From the NCBI RefSeq assembly GCF_014647055.1, contig NZ_BMOL01000001.1:300501-364500 (forward strand): a stretch of DNA of 64,000 bases, written 5' to 3'. A model generated the notes under the pieces. The model was not told where the DNA came from. It saw only the letters and a program-made list of their open reading frames with translations, and did no database searches. The position numbers and the translations under genes were made by a program. Source of the stretch: Deinococcus aerolatus. Its GTDB lineage: Bacteria; Deinococcota; Deinococci; Deinococcales; Deinococcaceae. Below, in pieces: positions 1-10,898 of this stretch; the stretch's first letter is position 1, and each line of letters starts with the position of its first letter.

Positions 1-467
<467 letters not shown>

Positions 468-600
468 TCCTGCCAGGATAGCGCGTTCTGTGTGGGGCGT
501 AATGGAAGTCAGCGACAGCTTCGCCCAGCATCCACACTCGGCCCCCACACCGGACGAACGGTAGAGGTTCCGCCCTGCCGGATGCTCTACAGTCCGGGGC

Positions 601-2814
601 GTGCAGTTCCTGGCCCGCCTTGCGTCCCGACATCCCTGGGCAGTGCTGGCGGTGTGGGTGCTGGCCGCCGCGCTGAGCCTGCCGCTGGCCGCCCGCGCCC
701 CGGCGGCCCTGAACGCCGATCCGGCCGGCGGCCTGACCACCTCGGAGGCCAACACGGTGTCCACGCTGCTGCGCGAACGCTTCGGCGAGCGCGACACCAA
801 CACCGCCATTCTGGTCACGCGCAGCACCCCGCCGCTGACCACCCCGCAGGGCCAGCAGGTGTATCAGGCGTTTCTCGACGGGCTGGAAACGGTGGCCGGG
901 GTCTCGCGCGTCGTGGCGGCCACCCCCGGCGGCCCGGTGCCCACGCGGGCGCAGGACGGCGTGCTGGCTCTGACCGTGGCCCAGATTCCGCTGGAAGAGG
1001 GCGGCACCGAGGCGCTGTCCAACGTGCGCCGTTACGTGCGCGGCGTCCAGGGGGGGGCCCTGGCCATCCGCGTGACCGGCGGGCAGGCCATTGCCGACGA
1101 CTTCACCGAGTTTGCCGAGGCTGACACCAAGCGAAGCGAGTTCACGGCGCTGCCGCTGATTGCCGTCCTGCTGCTGCTGATCTTCGGCGCGCTGGTGGCC
1201 ACCGTGCTGCCGCTGGCGGTGGGCGTGCTGAGCATCACCGTGGCCATGGCGGCGCTGTACGGCCTGACCCTGCTGATGCCGGTCAGCACCTTTGCCCAGA
1301 GCGTGGTGACCCTGCTGGGCCTGGGCGCGGGCATCGATTACGCCCTGCTGATGGTCAACCGCTTCCGCGAGGAGCTGAAGCACGGCACGGATTCCCGCGC
1401 CGCCGCCGCCCGCACAGTCATGACGGCGGGGCGCAGCGTGGGCTTCAGCGGCATGACTGTGGGCATCGCCATGGCGGGTCTGATCCTGCCCCCGGTGGCC
1501 TTTGTCCGCAGCATCGGCATCGGCGGGGTGCTGGCCGTGATCCTGACGGTGCTGGCCAGCCTGACCGCGCTGCCGGCCCTGCTCGCGCTGCTGGGCGAAC
1601 GGGTCAACAGCCCCAGGCTGCTGAAGGTGACCTGGGCGCAGAGCGGCTCGGCGTCGGCGGCGTGGACGGCCTTTGCGCGGCGGGTAACGGCCCGGCCCGT
1701 CGCGGGCGTGGTGCTGTCCACCGCCTTCCTTCTGGCGCTGGCTGTGCCTGCCCTGGGTCTGAAAACCGGCTACGCGGGCGCGTGGGGGCTGGTGCCCGGC
1801 GTGCCCAGCCGCGACGCCCTGAGCGACGTGCGCGAGCTGGGAGCCGGCGGCCTGCTCAGCCAGTTCGAGGTGATTCTGGATTTGAAGGGGCAGCGCTACA
1901 CCCCGGCAGACCGGGACCGCTTTCAGGGGGTGGTGACGGACCTGCGTGCCCTGCCCGGCGTGAAGGCCGTCATCAGTCCCTTCCTGACACCTGCCGATCT
2001 GACCGGGGCAGGAACCGGGGGCCTGGAGGCCCTGAGCCTGCTGACCCGCCGCTCGTTCAGCGCGGACCGCGAGTTGCTACGCGTGACGGTGGTGCCGGCC
2101 GACACCCTGCGCGCCCAGGACATCGCCGCCTTCGAGGGCCGGGTGCGCGCCGCCCTGGACGCCAGCGGCTACGCCTACCTGCTGGGCGGCGCTCCGGTGG
2201 GCGGAGAGGAATTCAGCCGCGCCATCATCGGCACGCTGCCCAGCGTGATCGCGGTGGTCTTTACCGGCACGTTCCTGCTGCTGATGGTGGCCTTTCGCAG
2301 CCTGCTGATTCCCCTCAAGAGCATCGTGATGAATGCCCTGACGGTGGGCGCCGCGGTGGGGGTAGTGACGCTGGTGGTGCAGGACGGCTTCCTGGCCGGG
2401 CCGCTGGGCATTCCCAGCGACGTGGGGGTGCTGGACGCCTCGCTGCCGGTACTCCTGTTCGCGGTGATGTTTGGCCTGAGCATGGACTACGAGATCTTTC
2501 TGCTCTCGCGCGTGCAGGAGGAGGTGCTGCGCGGCAAGAGCAACGATGAGGCGGTGGTGCTGGCGGTGGGCCACACCGCGCGCATCATCACCAGCGCCGC
2601 CGTGATCATGTTCATCGTGTTCGTGGCCTTCATGTTCGGGCGGGTGGTCGCCACCAAGAGCATCGGCCTGGGGCTGGCGGTGGCGGTGGCCCTGGACGCC
2701 ACCCTGGTGCGGCTGGTGCTGGTGCCCGCCTTTCTCAAGCTTGCCGGAAAGTGGAACTGGTGGCTGCCCGCGTGGCTGGACCGACGACTACCGCATATTC
2801 GATTGGAGCATTGA
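601..2814 (+). CDS. MMPL/RND-family membrane transporter
   Basis: A 737-residue RND-superfamily exporter of the MMPL type, probably exporting lipids or hydrophobic compounds across the cytoplasmic membrane; the substrate is unknown. The protein is a tandem duplication. Each half has one N-terminal helix, a large extracytoplasmic domain and a block of helices. The matching functional motifs are [18 protein letters not shown] near residue 243 and [17 protein letters not shown] near residue 625, whose buried Asp-Tyr pair is the family's proton-relay signature. The start is GTG at 601, with TACAGT at 588-593 exactly 7 nt upstream, so a leaderless transcript is likely. It ends 7 bp before the convergent map gene. 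Confidence 0.92.
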   Translation: MQFLARLASRHPWAVLAVWVLAAALSLPLAARAPAALNADPAGGLTTSEANTVSTLLRERFGERDTNTAILVTRSTPPLTTPQGQQVYQAFLDGLETVAGVSRVVAATPGGPVPTRAQDGVLALTVAQIPLEEGGTEALSNVRRYVRGVQGGALAIRVTGGQAIADDFTEFAEADTKRSEFTALPLIAVLLLLIFGALVATVLPLAVGVLSITVAMAALYGLTLLMPVSTFAQSVVTLLGLGAGIDYALLMVNRFREELKHGTDSRAAAARTVMTAGRSVGFSGMTVGIAMAGLILPPVAFVRSIGIGGVLAVILTVLASLTALPALLALLGERVNSPRLLKVTWAQSGSASAAWTAFARRVTARPVAGVVLSTAFLLALAVPALGLKTGYAGAWGLVPGVPSRDALSDVRELGAGGLLSQFEVILDLKGQRYTPADRDRFQGVVTDLRALPGVKAVISPFLTPADLTGAGTGGLEALSLLTRRSFSADRELLRVTVVPADTLRAQDIAAFEGRVRAALDASGYAYLLGGAPVGGEEFSRAIIGTLPSVIAVVFTGTFLLLMVAFRSLLIPLKSIVMNALTVGAAVGVVTLVVQDGFLAGPLGIPSDVGVLDASLPVLLFAVMFGLSMDYEIFLLSRVQEEVLRGKSNDEAVVLAVGHTARIITSAAVIMFIVFVAFMFGRVVATKSIGLGLAVAVALDATLVRLVLVPAFLKLAGKWNWWLPAWLDRRLPHIRLEH

Positions 2815-2821
2815 AGGAGGC

Positions 2822-3565
2822 TCAGGCCGTCAGAATCAGCGGCCTGCCCCCGGTGATCATGACGGTGTGTTCAAAATGGGCGGCCAGCCCGCCGTCGGTG
2901 GTGCTCAGGGTCCAGCCGTCACGCAGCGTCCTGACCCGGTGGGAACGGCCTGCTGAGACCATCGGCTCGATGGCGATGACCAGCCCCCCGTGCAGCTTCT
3001 TGCGGTCTGCAGGTCGAAAATAGTTGGGGACATTGGGTTCCTCGTGAATGGCGCGGCCCACGCCGTGGCCAAACAGCTCCCGCAGCACCGTGAAGCCCCG
3101 GCGCCGGACCTCCGCTTCCACCGCCCGCCCGATGGCGTGGACCGGCTGGCCTGCCCTTGCGGCGGACACACCCGCCTCAAGGGCCGCCCCGGTGCATTCG
3201 ATCAGCCGCAGCGCGGCGGGCGATGCGGGCGGCACCGCGACGGTGACTGCCGCGTCGGCGACGAATCCGTCCACGAACGGCGTGACATCCAGACTGACCA
3301 CGTCCCCGGCGGCCAGCGGGCGGCGCGTCGGCAAGCCGTGAACGATGTCGTCGTTGACGCTGATAAAGACATTGACCGGCGCGCCGTAGGTCATGCGCGG
3401 GGCCGACGTGGCCCCGTGTTGCCGGAACACCTGCCCGGCCAGCGCATCGAGTTCGGCGGGCGTGACGCCCGGCTGCACGGCAGCTTTCAGCGTGCGGAGC
3501 GTCTCGGCCACGACGAAGCCCGCACGTTTCATGCCCTGAAGTTCGGCCTCGGTGGTGATGGTCAT
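2822..3565 (-). CDS. map: Methionine aminopeptidase, type I
   Basis: This cytosolic metalloenzyme removes the initiator Met from new proteins. The 247-residue product has the family length. It shows the metal ligands in order: Asp pair in [18 protein letters not shown], His in [15 protein letters not shown], and Glu residues in IAIEPM and FEHTVMIT. The reading frame continues open upstream, but ATG 3565 gives the conserved N-terminus and has TAAACT 5 nt before it (3571-3576), so a leaderless start is preferred. It is usually encoded with adk/infA in the ribosomal operon; here it stands alone, convergent with the MMPL gene. Confidence 0.95.
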   Translation of the reverse strand: MTITTEAELQGMKRAGFVVAETLRTLKAAVQPGVTPAELDALAGQVFRQHGATSAPRMTYGAPVNVFISVNDDIVHGLPTRRPLAAGDVVSLDVTPFVDGFVADAAVTVAVPPASPAALRLIECTGAALEAGVSAARAGQPVHAIGRAVEAEVRRRGFTVLRELFGHGVGRAIHEEPNVPNYFRPADRKKLHGGLVIAIEPMVSAGRSHRVRTLRDGWTLSTTDGGLAAHFEHTVMITGGRPLILTA

Positions 3566-3640
3566 GGGCCAGTTTAGGTCACCAGGGCCTGCCGTCTCCC
3601 CCATCTGTCTCCACCTGCCCCGATCTGCTTGAATGCCCCC

Positions 3641-4249
3641 ATGTTCACCATCCGCCCAGCCCGGCCCAGTGACCGTGACTCGCTCTACCGCATCTGCCTG
3701 GAAACGGCAGACAGCGGCGCGGACGCCAGCCACCTCTACCGCGATCCGCTGCTGGTGGGCCACATCTACGCCGGGCCGTATCTGGCCCACGCACCCGACT
3801 TCGCCTTCGTGCTGGAGGCCGGCGAGGAGGCCTGCGGCTACGTTATTGGCGCACCCGACACGCGGGCCTTTGAGACCACGCTGGAACGCCAGTGGTGGCC
3901 GGCCCTGCGCGCCCGGTACGCCGATCCCACCAACCTTCCTGCTGCCGGGCGCACCCCGGACCAGCGCCTGAGTCACCTGATTCACCACCCGCACACGGCC
4001 CCGCAGCGCATCCTGGAGGCGTACCCCTCGCACCTGCACATTGACCTGTTGCCCCGTGGCCAGGGCGGCGGCAACGGACAACGCATGATGGGGCGGCTGC
4101 TGACCGCGCTGCGTGAGGCCGGCTCTCCGGGCGTGCATCTGGGCGTGGGGGGGCGCAACACGCGGGCCATCGGCTTCTACCGCCACCTGGGCTTTCAGGA
4201 GCTGTCGCAGGGCAGCGGCGGCTCGCTTACGCTGGGACTGAGGCTGTAA
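3641..4249 (+). CDS. GNAT family N-acetyltransferase
   Basis: The 202-residue protein is a GNAT acyl-CoA transferase. The acetyl-CoA binding part is near [15 protein letters not shown] and [20 protein letters not shown]. The N-terminal half ([33 protein letters not shown]) resembles the acetyltransferase subfamily related to the C-terminal domain of eukaryotic O-GlcNAcase (from memory of the family, not a search). The acceptor substrate is unknown. ATG 3641 is preferred over an in-frame TTG at 3629; TTGAAT precedes it by 6 nt as a possible leaderless -10. Confidence 0.85.
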   Translation: MFTIRPARPSDRDSLYRICLETADSGADASHLYRDPLLVGHIYAGPYLAHAPDFAFVLEAGEEACGYVIGAPDTRAFETTLERQWWPALRARYADPTNLPAAGRTPDQRLSHLIHHPHTAPQRILEAYPSHLHIDLLPRGQGGGNGQRMMGRLLTALREAGSPGVHLGVGGRNTRAIGFYRHLGFQELSQGSGGSLTLGLRL

Positions 4250-4335
4250 CTGCCGATCAGCGCAGCTGTCCATCTGTCTGGCATCAGCCAGCCTCCGGGT
4301 TCGATCAGAGATGAACGATTCTTTTCACAGAAACT

Positions 4336-4737
4336 CTAGCGCTGCTGATCGCGCACCGCTGCCAGCGTTTCCTCGAACTCGTCGAGAAACTCGTCTTCCA
4401 GCTGGCGGTCACGCACCAGGGCGTCCTGCTCGGTGGTGGCCTGCTCGCGGGTCCAGCGCACGCGGGCCTGCCGCGCCCCACTGACGTTGCCCTTCCCGGC
4501 GATGAACCGCGCGGCATGCCGGACGGCCTCCAGCGGGTCGTCGGTGGGCGCGGTGATGCTCAGGTTCCGCAGCCCGCCCTGATCGTTGACCAGCGACGAG
4601 GTGACCTCCACCCGCATGCCCCGGCGGGCCAGGAACACCTGATCCACGCGCCACATGCTGGTGGCCCGGATCGGCTCGTTGGCGGGACGGACGGGGCGGC
4701 GGCGGGGCATCAGCGGCGCACGCTCATTTCCAGACAT
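4336..4737 (-). CDS. Hypothetical protein downstream of butyrate kinase
   Basis: A 133-residue protein that I do not recognise. It begins with a basic, proline-rich tail (PRRRPVRPANEP), has a probable alpha/beta core, and ends in an acidic helix rich in Glu and Asp (EDEFLDEFEETL). There is no signal peptide or membrane segment, so it is likely cytosolic. ATG 4737 follows a usable Shine-Dalgarno (AGAGGGAT). The gene begins 13 bp after the butyrate kinase stop codon, so the two are probably co-transcribed. Function is unknown. Confidence 0.75.
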   Translation of the reverse strand: MSGNERAPLMPRRRPVRPANEPIRATSMWRVDQVFLARRGMRVEVTSSLVNDQGGLRNLSITAPTDDPLEAVRHAARFIAGKGNVSGARQARVRWTREQATTEQDALVRDRQLEDEFLDEFEETLAAVRDQQR

Positions 4738-4750
4738 ATCCCTCTGAACC

Positions 4751-5839
4751 TCACAGTTCCGGGGCCGCCGCCTGCGGGTGCCGCCACTCGCGGGCAGTGT
4801 CCAGGCCCAGCAACACGCGGCCTGCGCCCTCGGCCAGGGCCTCAAGTTCCAGCTCGCCAGGAACGACCAGCACCGGGGCGATCCACGCCACCCGGCGCTC
4901 AATGCGGTCCACCAGCTCGTCCCAGCGGGCAATGCCGCCGGTCATCACCAGGGCGTCGGGGCGGCCCGTCAGCGCGCCGGTCTGCTCGCCCAGCGCCTTA
5001 CACACCTGATGCACGAAGGCGGCGGCGGCTGCCTGCACCGCGGGATCACTGACCATCCGCGCCTCCAGGTCCTTGAGATTGGCACTGCCGGTCAGTGACA
5101 GGAAACCGCCGCCGCCGTACAGGTGGTGCAGCGCCGCCGCCTCGCCCTCCTCGCGGGCCAGCCGCAGCAGCATGCGGGCGGGCAGGGGGCCGCTCTGGAG
5201 GGCACCCAGCGGGCCGCCGTCCGGGCCAGTGCCGGTGGTGTCCACCGCGCGGCCCTTCTCGAAGGCCGTCACGCTGGTGGTGGCGCCCAGATGGGCCACC
5301 ACGATGCGGGCGTCCTGCAGGCGCTTGCCGACCTCGTGGGCGGCGTGGCGGGCCACCACGCGTACGTTCAGGGCGTGGAACTGGGCGTGGCGGCGCAGCC
5401 CCTTTACACCTGTCTCGCGGGCCTCGGGCAGCAACTCATCCACGCTCTGGGGGTCCACCACGAAGGCGGGCACGCCGTAGTGCCGGGCCAGCCCCAGGGC
5501 CAGCGGGCCGCCCAGGTTCGGCGGGTACTGGGCACCGTCGCCCTGCACGGCAAATTCGGCCATTTCCGGGGTCACTCGGTAAGTGCCGGCCTCCACCCGT
5601 CCGATCAGCCCCCCGCGCCCGACGATGGCGTCCGGGGCCGCCCAGTCCGCCGTCAGCGCCTGAAGCTGCCGCGCCAGACCCGGCAGATCAGCCGCAGTGG
5701 GGGGCGTCTCCAGACCCAGTTCAGCGCGGATCAGGGTCAGCTGCAACTGCCCCGGCAGCGCCGAATTCAGACTCGGTTCGATGCTGGCGCAGGCGAGCTT
5801 GATCCCGCTGGTTCCTGGATTGATCACGTAGGCGATCAC
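4751..5839 (-). CDS. buk: Butyrate kinase family acyl kinase
   Basis: An acetokinase-family enzyme that interconverts acyl-phosphate plus ADP and carboxylate plus ATP. The 362-residue length and motifs fit butyrate/branched-chain carboxylate kinase: NPGTSGIKLA at the N-terminus, FHALNVRVVARHAA, VAHLGATTSVTAFEKGR, DTTGTGPDGG and VMTGGIARW. The start is taken as GTG 5839, directly before the conserved N-terminal strand, with GATACT 10 nt upstream. The open frame extends further upstream but without family similarity. No phosphotransbutyrylase partner is in the window, so the acyl substrate is uncertain. It lies 109 bp downstream of hpf, separated by a long hairpin. Confidence 0.9.
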   Translation of the reverse strand: MIAYVINPGTSGIKLACASIEPSLNSALPGQLQLTLIRAELGLETPPTAADLPGLARQLQALTADWAAPDAIVGRGGLIGRVEAGTYRVTPEMAEFAVQGDGAQYPPNLGGPLALGLARHYGVPAFVVDPQSVDELLPEARETGVKGLRRHAQFHALNVRVVARHAAHEVGKRLQDARIVVAHLGATTSVTAFEKGRAVDTTGTGPDGGPLGALQSGPLPARMLLRLAREEGEAAALHHLYGGGGFLSLTGSANLKDLEARMVSDPAVQAAAAAFVHQVCKALGEQTGALTGRPDALVMTGGIARWDELVDRIERRVAWIAPVLVVPGELELEALAEGAGRVLLGLDTAREWRHPQAAAPEL

Positions 5840-5887
5840 GACGCCGCAGAGTATCAGAGGCCCGCCGCCCGATGTTCCCGGCATGAG

Positions 5888-5923
5888 CAGGGGGTGAGGC
5901 CGGAACTCCGGCCCCACCCCCTG
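5888..5923. terminator. Long GC-rich hairpin between hpf and butyrate kinase
   Basis: Two 16-nt arms (5888-5903 and 5908-5923) pair with one internal A/C mismatch around a 4-nt loop. It lies just after the hpf stop on the reverse strand. There is no clear T-run, so it could be an inefficient terminator, an mRNA-stabilising hairpin or a processing site. Confidence 0.5.
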
Positions 5924-5947
5924 CCCTGACGCCTGCTCAGGCGCGCC

Positions 5948-6514
5948 TCAGGTGTTGGGCTCGATCAGTCCGTAATGCCCGTCCTTGCGCCGGTAGACCA
6001 CGCCGGTCAGGCCAGATGTCATGTTGGAGAACACGTAGAAGTCGTGATCGAGGGCCTCCATCTGGGCCACCGCGTCCTCGGGGCTCATGGGGCGCAGATC
6101 AAAGCGCTTCTGGCGAACGATCTCGGGTTCGAAGTCGCCGGCGTCGTCGGTCCCGGCGTCCACGGCCGCCTCGGCGGGGCCGGGCGCGGGCACCGGCACG
6201 GCCTCATGGCGGGCCTTCATGTAGCGGGTCTTGAATTTGCGCAGCTGCCGCTCCAGCACGTCGCTGGCCTTATCGATGGCGGCGTACATGTCGGCGTGGT
6301 GTTCCTCGGCGCGGATAATGCCGTTGGGCACATTGAGCTGCACTTCCACGCGGTTACGGCGCGTCGAATCCCGGACATCCCGTACTGTCAGCGTCACCCG
6401 CGCGTCTGTGATGGAGTCGTTGTAACGGTCCAGTCGCGTAAGTTTTTCCTCGACGTAATCACGCATGGCGTCTGTGACGTCGACGTTTCGGCCTGACAGT
6501 TTGTAGATATGCAC
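5948..6514 (-). CDS. hpf: Ribosome hibernation-promoting factor, long form
   Basis: A 188-residue long HPF (YfiA/RaiA family). The N-terminal beta-alpha-beta domain (residues 1-100, starting VHIYKLSGRNVDVTDAM) binds in the 30S decoding and mRNA channel. The C-terminal domain (about 130-188, with RFDLRPMSPEDAVAQMEAL and VYRRKDGHYGLIEP) dimerises and promotes 100S ribosomes. An Ala/Pro/Glu-rich linker joins them. The GTG at 6514 matches the family N-terminus; the frame stays open far upstream but that part looks non-coding. The 5' untranslated region carries a perfect 8-bp hairpin (6535-6561). Confidence 0.93.
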   Translation of the reverse strand: MHIYKLSGRNVDVTDAMRDYVEEKLTRLDRYNDSITDARVTLTVRDVRDSTRRNRVEVQLNVPNGIIRAEEHHADMYAAIDKASDVLERQLRKFKTRYMKARHEAVPVPAPGPAEAAVDAGTDDAGDFEPEIVRQKRFDLRPMSPEDAVAQMEALDHDFYVFSNMTSGLTGVVYRRKDGHYGLIEPNT

Positions 6515-6534
6515 GGCTTTCACCCATCCTTTGC

Positions 6535-6561
6535 CCGGAAGGGAGAAATAGGGCCTTCCGG
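6535..6561 (-). promoter_or_regulatory. Hairpin in the hpf 5' untranslated region
   Basis: CCGGAAGG (6535-6542) and CCTTCCGG (6554-6561) form a perfect 8-bp stem with an 11-nt loop, 21 bp upstream of the hpf start on the reverse strand. It could affect hpf translation or mRNA stability. No T-run follows it. The rest of the gap up to 6740 shows no gene. Confidence 0.45.
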
Positions 6562-6740
6562 TCCTCCTCACTCTAGCCCCCTGCCCCTGCATTTGTCCGG
6601 CGGAGTCTTCATGGCGCCTACACCCACGCTGGGGGTATGTTGAGGGGCGGGAGACGACAGGCAGCGGCGCAGACGGCAGGTATCGGCACAGGCAGCCGGC
6701 GGCAACCCCCCCAACTCCATGAAGGGCAACCCCGGAACGC

Positions 6741-6768
6741 GGCGGCCGATCAGACCATTTGGGCCGCC
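6741..6768. promoter_or_regulatory. Inverted repeat upstream of the tetR-family gene
   Basis: GGCGGCC (6741-6747) and GGCCGCC (6762-6768) are perfect 7-bp arms, 14 bp apart, located 10 bp before the TATCAT -10 box (6779-6784). The position suits an operator for autoregulation by the adjacent TetR-family protein, but no binding evidence is available. Confidence 0.35.
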
Positions 6769-6790
6769 CTGGGGGCAGTATCATGACCCC

Positions 6791-6807
6791 ATGACGGTGG
6801 ATCGGCC

Positions 6808-6811
<4 letters not shown>
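6791..6811 (+). CDS. Six-codon leaderless mini-ORF overlapping the tetR start
   Basis: The sequence encodes MTVDRP and stop. Its ATG lies 6 nt after TATCAT (6779-6784), the ideal leaderless spacing, and its stop overlaps the TetR ATG as ATGA. The peptide nearly repeats the TetR N-terminus (MKVDRQ), because 6791-6807 and 6808-6824 are a 17-bp imperfect tandem duplication (14/17 identical). Translation of the mini-ORF could feed the TetR start by coupling. No independent function is expected. Confidence 0.4.
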
Positions 6812-7491
<680 letters not shown>

Positions 7492-7614
7492 GGGCAGGGG
7501 CGCTTAAACCCAGGGGCAGGCCGCCCGGCGGCTGCAGCTCCGCTCTTGCCAAGCACAGGCAAATGCTGCCCCCTCCCACAGCTCTCCTGCCCGTGACCCA
7601 CTAGAATCGGCGGC

Positions 7615-8211
7615 GTGATTGCTTACCTGTCCGGCGTGGTGCGCGAGGTGCGCGAGAACAGCGCCGTGGTGGTGGCCGGCGGCGTGGGCTACGAGGTTCA
7701 GTGTCCAGCCGGCACGCTGGCCAAACTGGTGGCGGGCCAGCCGGCCGAGCTGAACACCCGCTTTATCGTCCGTGAGGACGCCCAGTTGCTCTTCGGGTTT
7801 GCCGACACCGACAGCGTGCGGCTGTTTGACCTGCTGACCGGCGTGAGCGGCGTGGGACCGAAGCTGGGGCTGGCGCTGCTGTCGGCCATGCCCGTCTCGG
7901 CGCTGGCGCAGGGCCTGCTGAGTGGCGACGCCAAACTGCTGTCCAGCGTGTCTGGCGTGGGCAAGAAGACCGCCGAGCGGCTGGTGCTGGAACTGCAGGG
8001 CAAGGTGCCTGAACATCTGGCCGCGCCGGCGGTGGGCGGGGTCAAGGCGGCGAAAGTGGCCACCACGGCGGGCCGCGACGCGGTGGACGCGCTGCTGGCG
8101 CTGGGCTTCCGCGAGGCCGGGGTGCGCGCGGTGGTGGCCGAGCTGCTGTCTGCCGAACCGGACCTGAGCGCCGACGCCCTGATTCGTAAGGGCCTGGGGC
8201 GGCTCCGGTGA
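7615..8211 (+). CDS. ruvA: Holliday junction branch migration protein RuvA
   Basis: RuvA binds the four-way Holliday junction as a tetramer and loads the RuvB motor. The 198-residue protein has the OB-fold N-terminal domain (1-62, MIAYLSGVVREV), two helix-hairpin-helix motifs (TGVSGVGPKLGLALL near 75-89 and SSVSGVGKKTAERLV near 110-124), and the C-terminal RuvB-binding domain (about 150-198). GTG 7615 follows TAGAAT (7602-7607) by 7 nt, so the mRNA is probably leaderless. ruvB and ruvC are not adjacent. Confidence 0.96.
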   Translation: MIAYLSGVVREVRENSAVVVAGGVGYEVQCPAGTLAKLVAGQPAELNTRFIVREDAQLLFGFADTDSVRLFDLLTGVSGVGPKLGLALLSAMPVSALAQGLLSGDAKLLSSVSGVGKKTAERLVLELQGKVPEHLAAPAVGGVKAAKVATTAGRDAVDALLALGFREAGVRAVVAELLSAEPDLSADALIRKGLGRLR

Positions 8212-8257
8212 GGGCCATCCCCGGGGACGCACCGTCCCGTCAGGTCCGCACCGCCGG

Positions 8258-9577
8258 ATGACGCACGGTCAGCCCGACAGTGTGGACATTGGCCGGGCGG
8301 ACGAGGCTGCCTCCGGGCCTCAACAGCCGGAGGCCTCGGTCTATCAGGAGCAGAAGGTCTCGTGGCTGGAGCTGTTCTTTGACCTGATCTTCGTGGTGGC
8401 CTTTGACCAGCTGGCCAAGCGGCTGGGGCAGTCTCCGGACACGGTCAGCCTGCTGAATTTCGGGCTGCTGTTTGTGGCGGTCTGGTGGGCCTGGGCCGGC
8501 AATGCCACCTTTGCCGCCCGCTACGGCAACGAGAGCCGCACCTACCGCTGGGGCACGCTGGCGCAGCTGGTGTCGCTGGGCATGATCGCGTTGACGCTGC
8601 GCGGCGACCTGACCGACACCGGCCCGGCCTTTGCGCTGGCGTACGGGGCCAACCGGGTGATTCAGACGGCGCTGTACGTGGCGGTGGCGCGGCGCGGCCA
8701 GGACGTGGCCGCCTTCGCCGGGCGCATGGCGCTGGCCTTCGGCGCGGCGGCGGCGCTGTGGCTGGTGTCGGCGGCGTTTCCAGGCGGGTCGGCGGCGCAG
8801 ATCGGGCTGTGGTGCGCCGCGCTGCTGCTGGATGTGCTGGCCCCGGTGGTGACCCGCAACCACAGCCGCCACGCCCTGCCGCACGAGGGCCACCTGCCGG
8901 AGCGCGTGGGCCTGCTGCAGATCATCGCGCTGGGGGCCATCGTGACCGAGATCGTGGGCGGCAGCCGGCAGCAGGAACTCAACGCCAATAACCTGATCCC
9001 GGCGCTGGCGGCCATCGTGACGGCGGTGGCGCTGTGGCGGCTCTACTTCGATCAGGCCCGCTCGTTGCCGCTGCTGGGCGCGCGGGTGGACCGCCAGGTC
9101 GAGGCCATGCTGGCGTGGCTGTACGGCCACCTGCCCTTCACGCTGGCGGTGGTGGTGCTGGGCGTGGGGCTGGGCCACGGGCTGTCTGCCGCCGGAACAG
9201 CCGAATCCGCCGCCGACCAGCGGCTGGTGGGCGCGTCGCTGGCCCTGGCCCTGCTGACGCTGGCCTTCCTGCGCTGGAACTCGCTGCGGGTCACGGGCCG
9301 TTTCTTTGCCGACCGCAGCCTGCCCGCGCTGCTGCTGGGGGTGGGGCTGGCCGTGGGGCTGCTGTTCATCGACCTGGACACCCAGGGGACGCATCTGGCG
9401 GTGGCCGCACTGACCACGCTGCTGGCCCTCACAAGCGCCACCGATCCGGTCACGCGGCGGCTGGGGCGGCTGGAGGAAACGGTGCTGCAGCGTCTTGAGG
9501 CGGGCGACCAGCCGGAGTCGGTGGCAGACGCCCTGGATCAGCCGCCCGCAGCACGGACCGACGGCACGTCGCCGTAG
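8258..9577 (+). CDS. Low temperature requirement protein A (LtrA) family membrane protein
   Basis: A 439-residue polytopic membrane protein of the LtrA family, named for a Listeria gene needed for growth in the cold; the biochemical role is unknown. The hallmark is VSWLELFFDLIFVVAFDQLA near residues 35-54. About ten to twelve hydrophobic helices follow, with conserved NATFAARYGNE and MIALTLRGDLTD regions. The last 30 residues are charged and cytosolic. No -10 or strong Shine-Dalgarno precedes ATG 8258, 46 bp after ruvA, so co-transcription with ruvA is possible. Its 3' end overlaps the convergent idi gene by 40 bp. Confidence 0.85.
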   Translation: MTHGQPDSVDIGRADEAASGPQQPEASVYQEQKVSWLELFFDLIFVVAFDQLAKRLGQSPDTVSLLNFGLLFVAVWWAWAGNATFAARYGNESRTYRWGTLAQLVSLGMIALTLRGDLTDTGPAFALAYGANRVIQTALYVAVARRGQDVAAFAGRMALAFGAAAALWLVSAAFPGGSAAQIGLWCAALLLDVLAPVVTRNHSRHALPHEGHLPERVGLLQIIALGAIVTEIVGGSRQQELNANNLIPALAAIVTAVALWRLYFDQARSLPLLGARVDRQVEAMLAWLYGHLPFTLAVVVLGVGLGHGLSAAGTAESAADQRLVGASLALALLTLAFLRWNSLRVTGRFFADRSLPALLLGVGLAVGLLFIDLDTQGTHLAVAALTTLLALTSATDPVTRRLGRLEETVLQRLEAGDQPESVADALDQPPAARTDGTSP

Positions 9578-10557
9578 CCGCCGACAAACAGAGCCACGCG
9601 CAGTTCATGGATGAAGTTCGCCAGCCAGTCCTCCACCGCCTCGGCGCTGTCCAGCGCGGGCGCGAGCAGCGGGCGGGCCACCGCCACCACCCCCGCCCCC
9701 AGCAAGAGGGCGCGGGCGGCGTCCAGCCCCGTGCGAATGCCCCCGGAGGCAACCAGCGGCATCTGCGGCGCGGCGGCGCGGGCATCCCGCAGGGCCTGCG
9801 CCGTCGGCACGCCCACCTCGCACAGGTCCGGCGTGGTCACGGCGCCGCGCTCCACCAGCTGTTCCACCCGCGCCCAGCTGGTGCCCCCGGCCCCGGCCAC
9901 GTCCAGCGCGGCGAAGCCCAGACCCGACACCGCCGCCACCGTCCGCGCGTCCAGGCCGTGGCCCACCTCCTTCAGCATCACCGGAAACGGCAGGTCCGGC
10001 AGCAGTTCGGCCAGCCGCACGGTCAGGCCGGCCCAGCGGGTGTCGCCGCCGCGCTGCAGGGCCTCCTGAAGCGGGTTGATGTGAATGGCCAGCGCATCGG
10101 CGCCCACCGTCTGCACCGCGCGGATCGCCTGCTGTGCGCCGTAGCCCAGCAGGAACTGTGCCCCGCCCAGGTTGCCGATCAGCAGGATATCGGGGGCAGC
10201 CCTGCGGATCTGGAAGGTGGCGGCGGTGTCGGGGCGCTCCAGCATGACGCGCTGTGACCCCAGCATCAGGCCCAGGCCCAGCCGCTGCGCCGCCTGCGCC
10301 AGATGGGCATTGATGCGCCCGGCCCGCTCGGCGCCGCCGGTCATCGCGCCGATCAGCACCGGGGCCTTCAGGCGGTGGCCCAGAAAGGTGGTGCCCAGGT
10401 CCACGTCCCCCAGGTTGCGCTCCGGCAGGGCGCGGTACGGCCACGGCACAGCCTCCAGCCCGGTGGTCACGCCCGCGTACTGGCTCTCGGGCAGCAGGCA
10501 CGCGTCCACGTGGCGCAACTTACGCGCCGTGATGTCGGGGGGCAGCGCCGGGGTCAT
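9538..10557 (-). CDS. idi: Isopentenyl-diphosphate delta-isomerase, type 2 (FMN-dependent)
   Basis: This enzyme interconverts IPP and DMAPP, feeding carotenoid and quinone synthesis. The 339-residue protein has the type 2 (Fni) pattern: RKLRHVDACLLPE at the start, LIGAMTGGAERAGRINAHLA, LGLMLGSQRVMLERPD, DALAIHINPLQEALQ, PVMLKEVGHGLD, and the FMN phosphate-binding SGGIRTGLDAARALLLGA. ATG 10557 is chosen over GTG 10563 because TAGGCT (10564-10569) lies 6 nt upstream as a leaderless promoter. With dxs 14 kb away it supplies the MEP-pathway end products. Confidence 0.95.
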   Translation of the reverse strand: MTPALPPDITARKLRHVDACLLPESQYAGVTTGLEAVPWPYRALPERNLGDVDLGTTFLGHRLKAPVLIGAMTGGAERAGRINAHLAQAAQRLGLGLMLGSQRVMLERPDTAATFQIRRAAPDILLIGNLGGAQFLLGYGAQQAIRAVQTVGADALAIHINPLQEALQRGGDTRWAGLTVRLAELLPDLPFPVMLKEVGHGLDARTVAAVSGLGFAALDVAGAGGTSWARVEQLVERGAVTTPDLCEVGVPTAQALRDARAAAPQMPLVASGGIRTGLDAARALLLGAGVVAVARPLLAPALDSAEAVEDWLANFIHELRVALFVGGYGDVPSVRAAGG

Positions 10558-10636
10558 GGCCACAGCCTAGCGCCCGCCACCAGGGGCCAGAGCGTGAATT
10601 CCCGCACTGCGCCGTGCTTAGCAACCTCATGCACAG

Positions 10637-10665
10637 TTGACAGCCCGCGCAATCGGCTGTACTAT
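10637..10665 (+). promoter_or_regulatory. Sigma-70 type promoter of the initiator tRNA gene
   Basis: A consensus TTGACA (10637-10642) is separated by exactly 17 bp from TACTAT (10660-10665), giving transcription start about 46 nt upstream of the mature tRNA. This is one of the closest matches to the housekeeping consensus in the window, fitting a stable RNA gene. Confidence 0.8.
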
Positions 10666-10716
10666 TCCCAAGCGCTGAGAAGAGAAGGACGGCGTGAGGC
10701 ACGAGGAAAGAAGGTT

Positions 10717-10794
<78 letters not shown>

Positions 10795-10804
10795 AAATGA
10801 AAGA

Positions 10805-10830
10805 CCCCCACCCCACGGTGGGGGCTTTTT
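10805..10830 (+). terminator. Rho-independent terminator after tRNA-fMet
   Basis: A perfect 8-bp stem, CCCCCACC with GGTGGGGG around a 4-nt loop, is followed by CTTTTT. It begins 10 nt after the tRNA CCA end. Confidence 0.92.
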
Positions 10831-10898
10831 CGTGCCCTGTCGGCTGCCGGCCTGTGTCACGGAACCCTGTCCCACGGCAGGCCGTACTGTGGGACAGC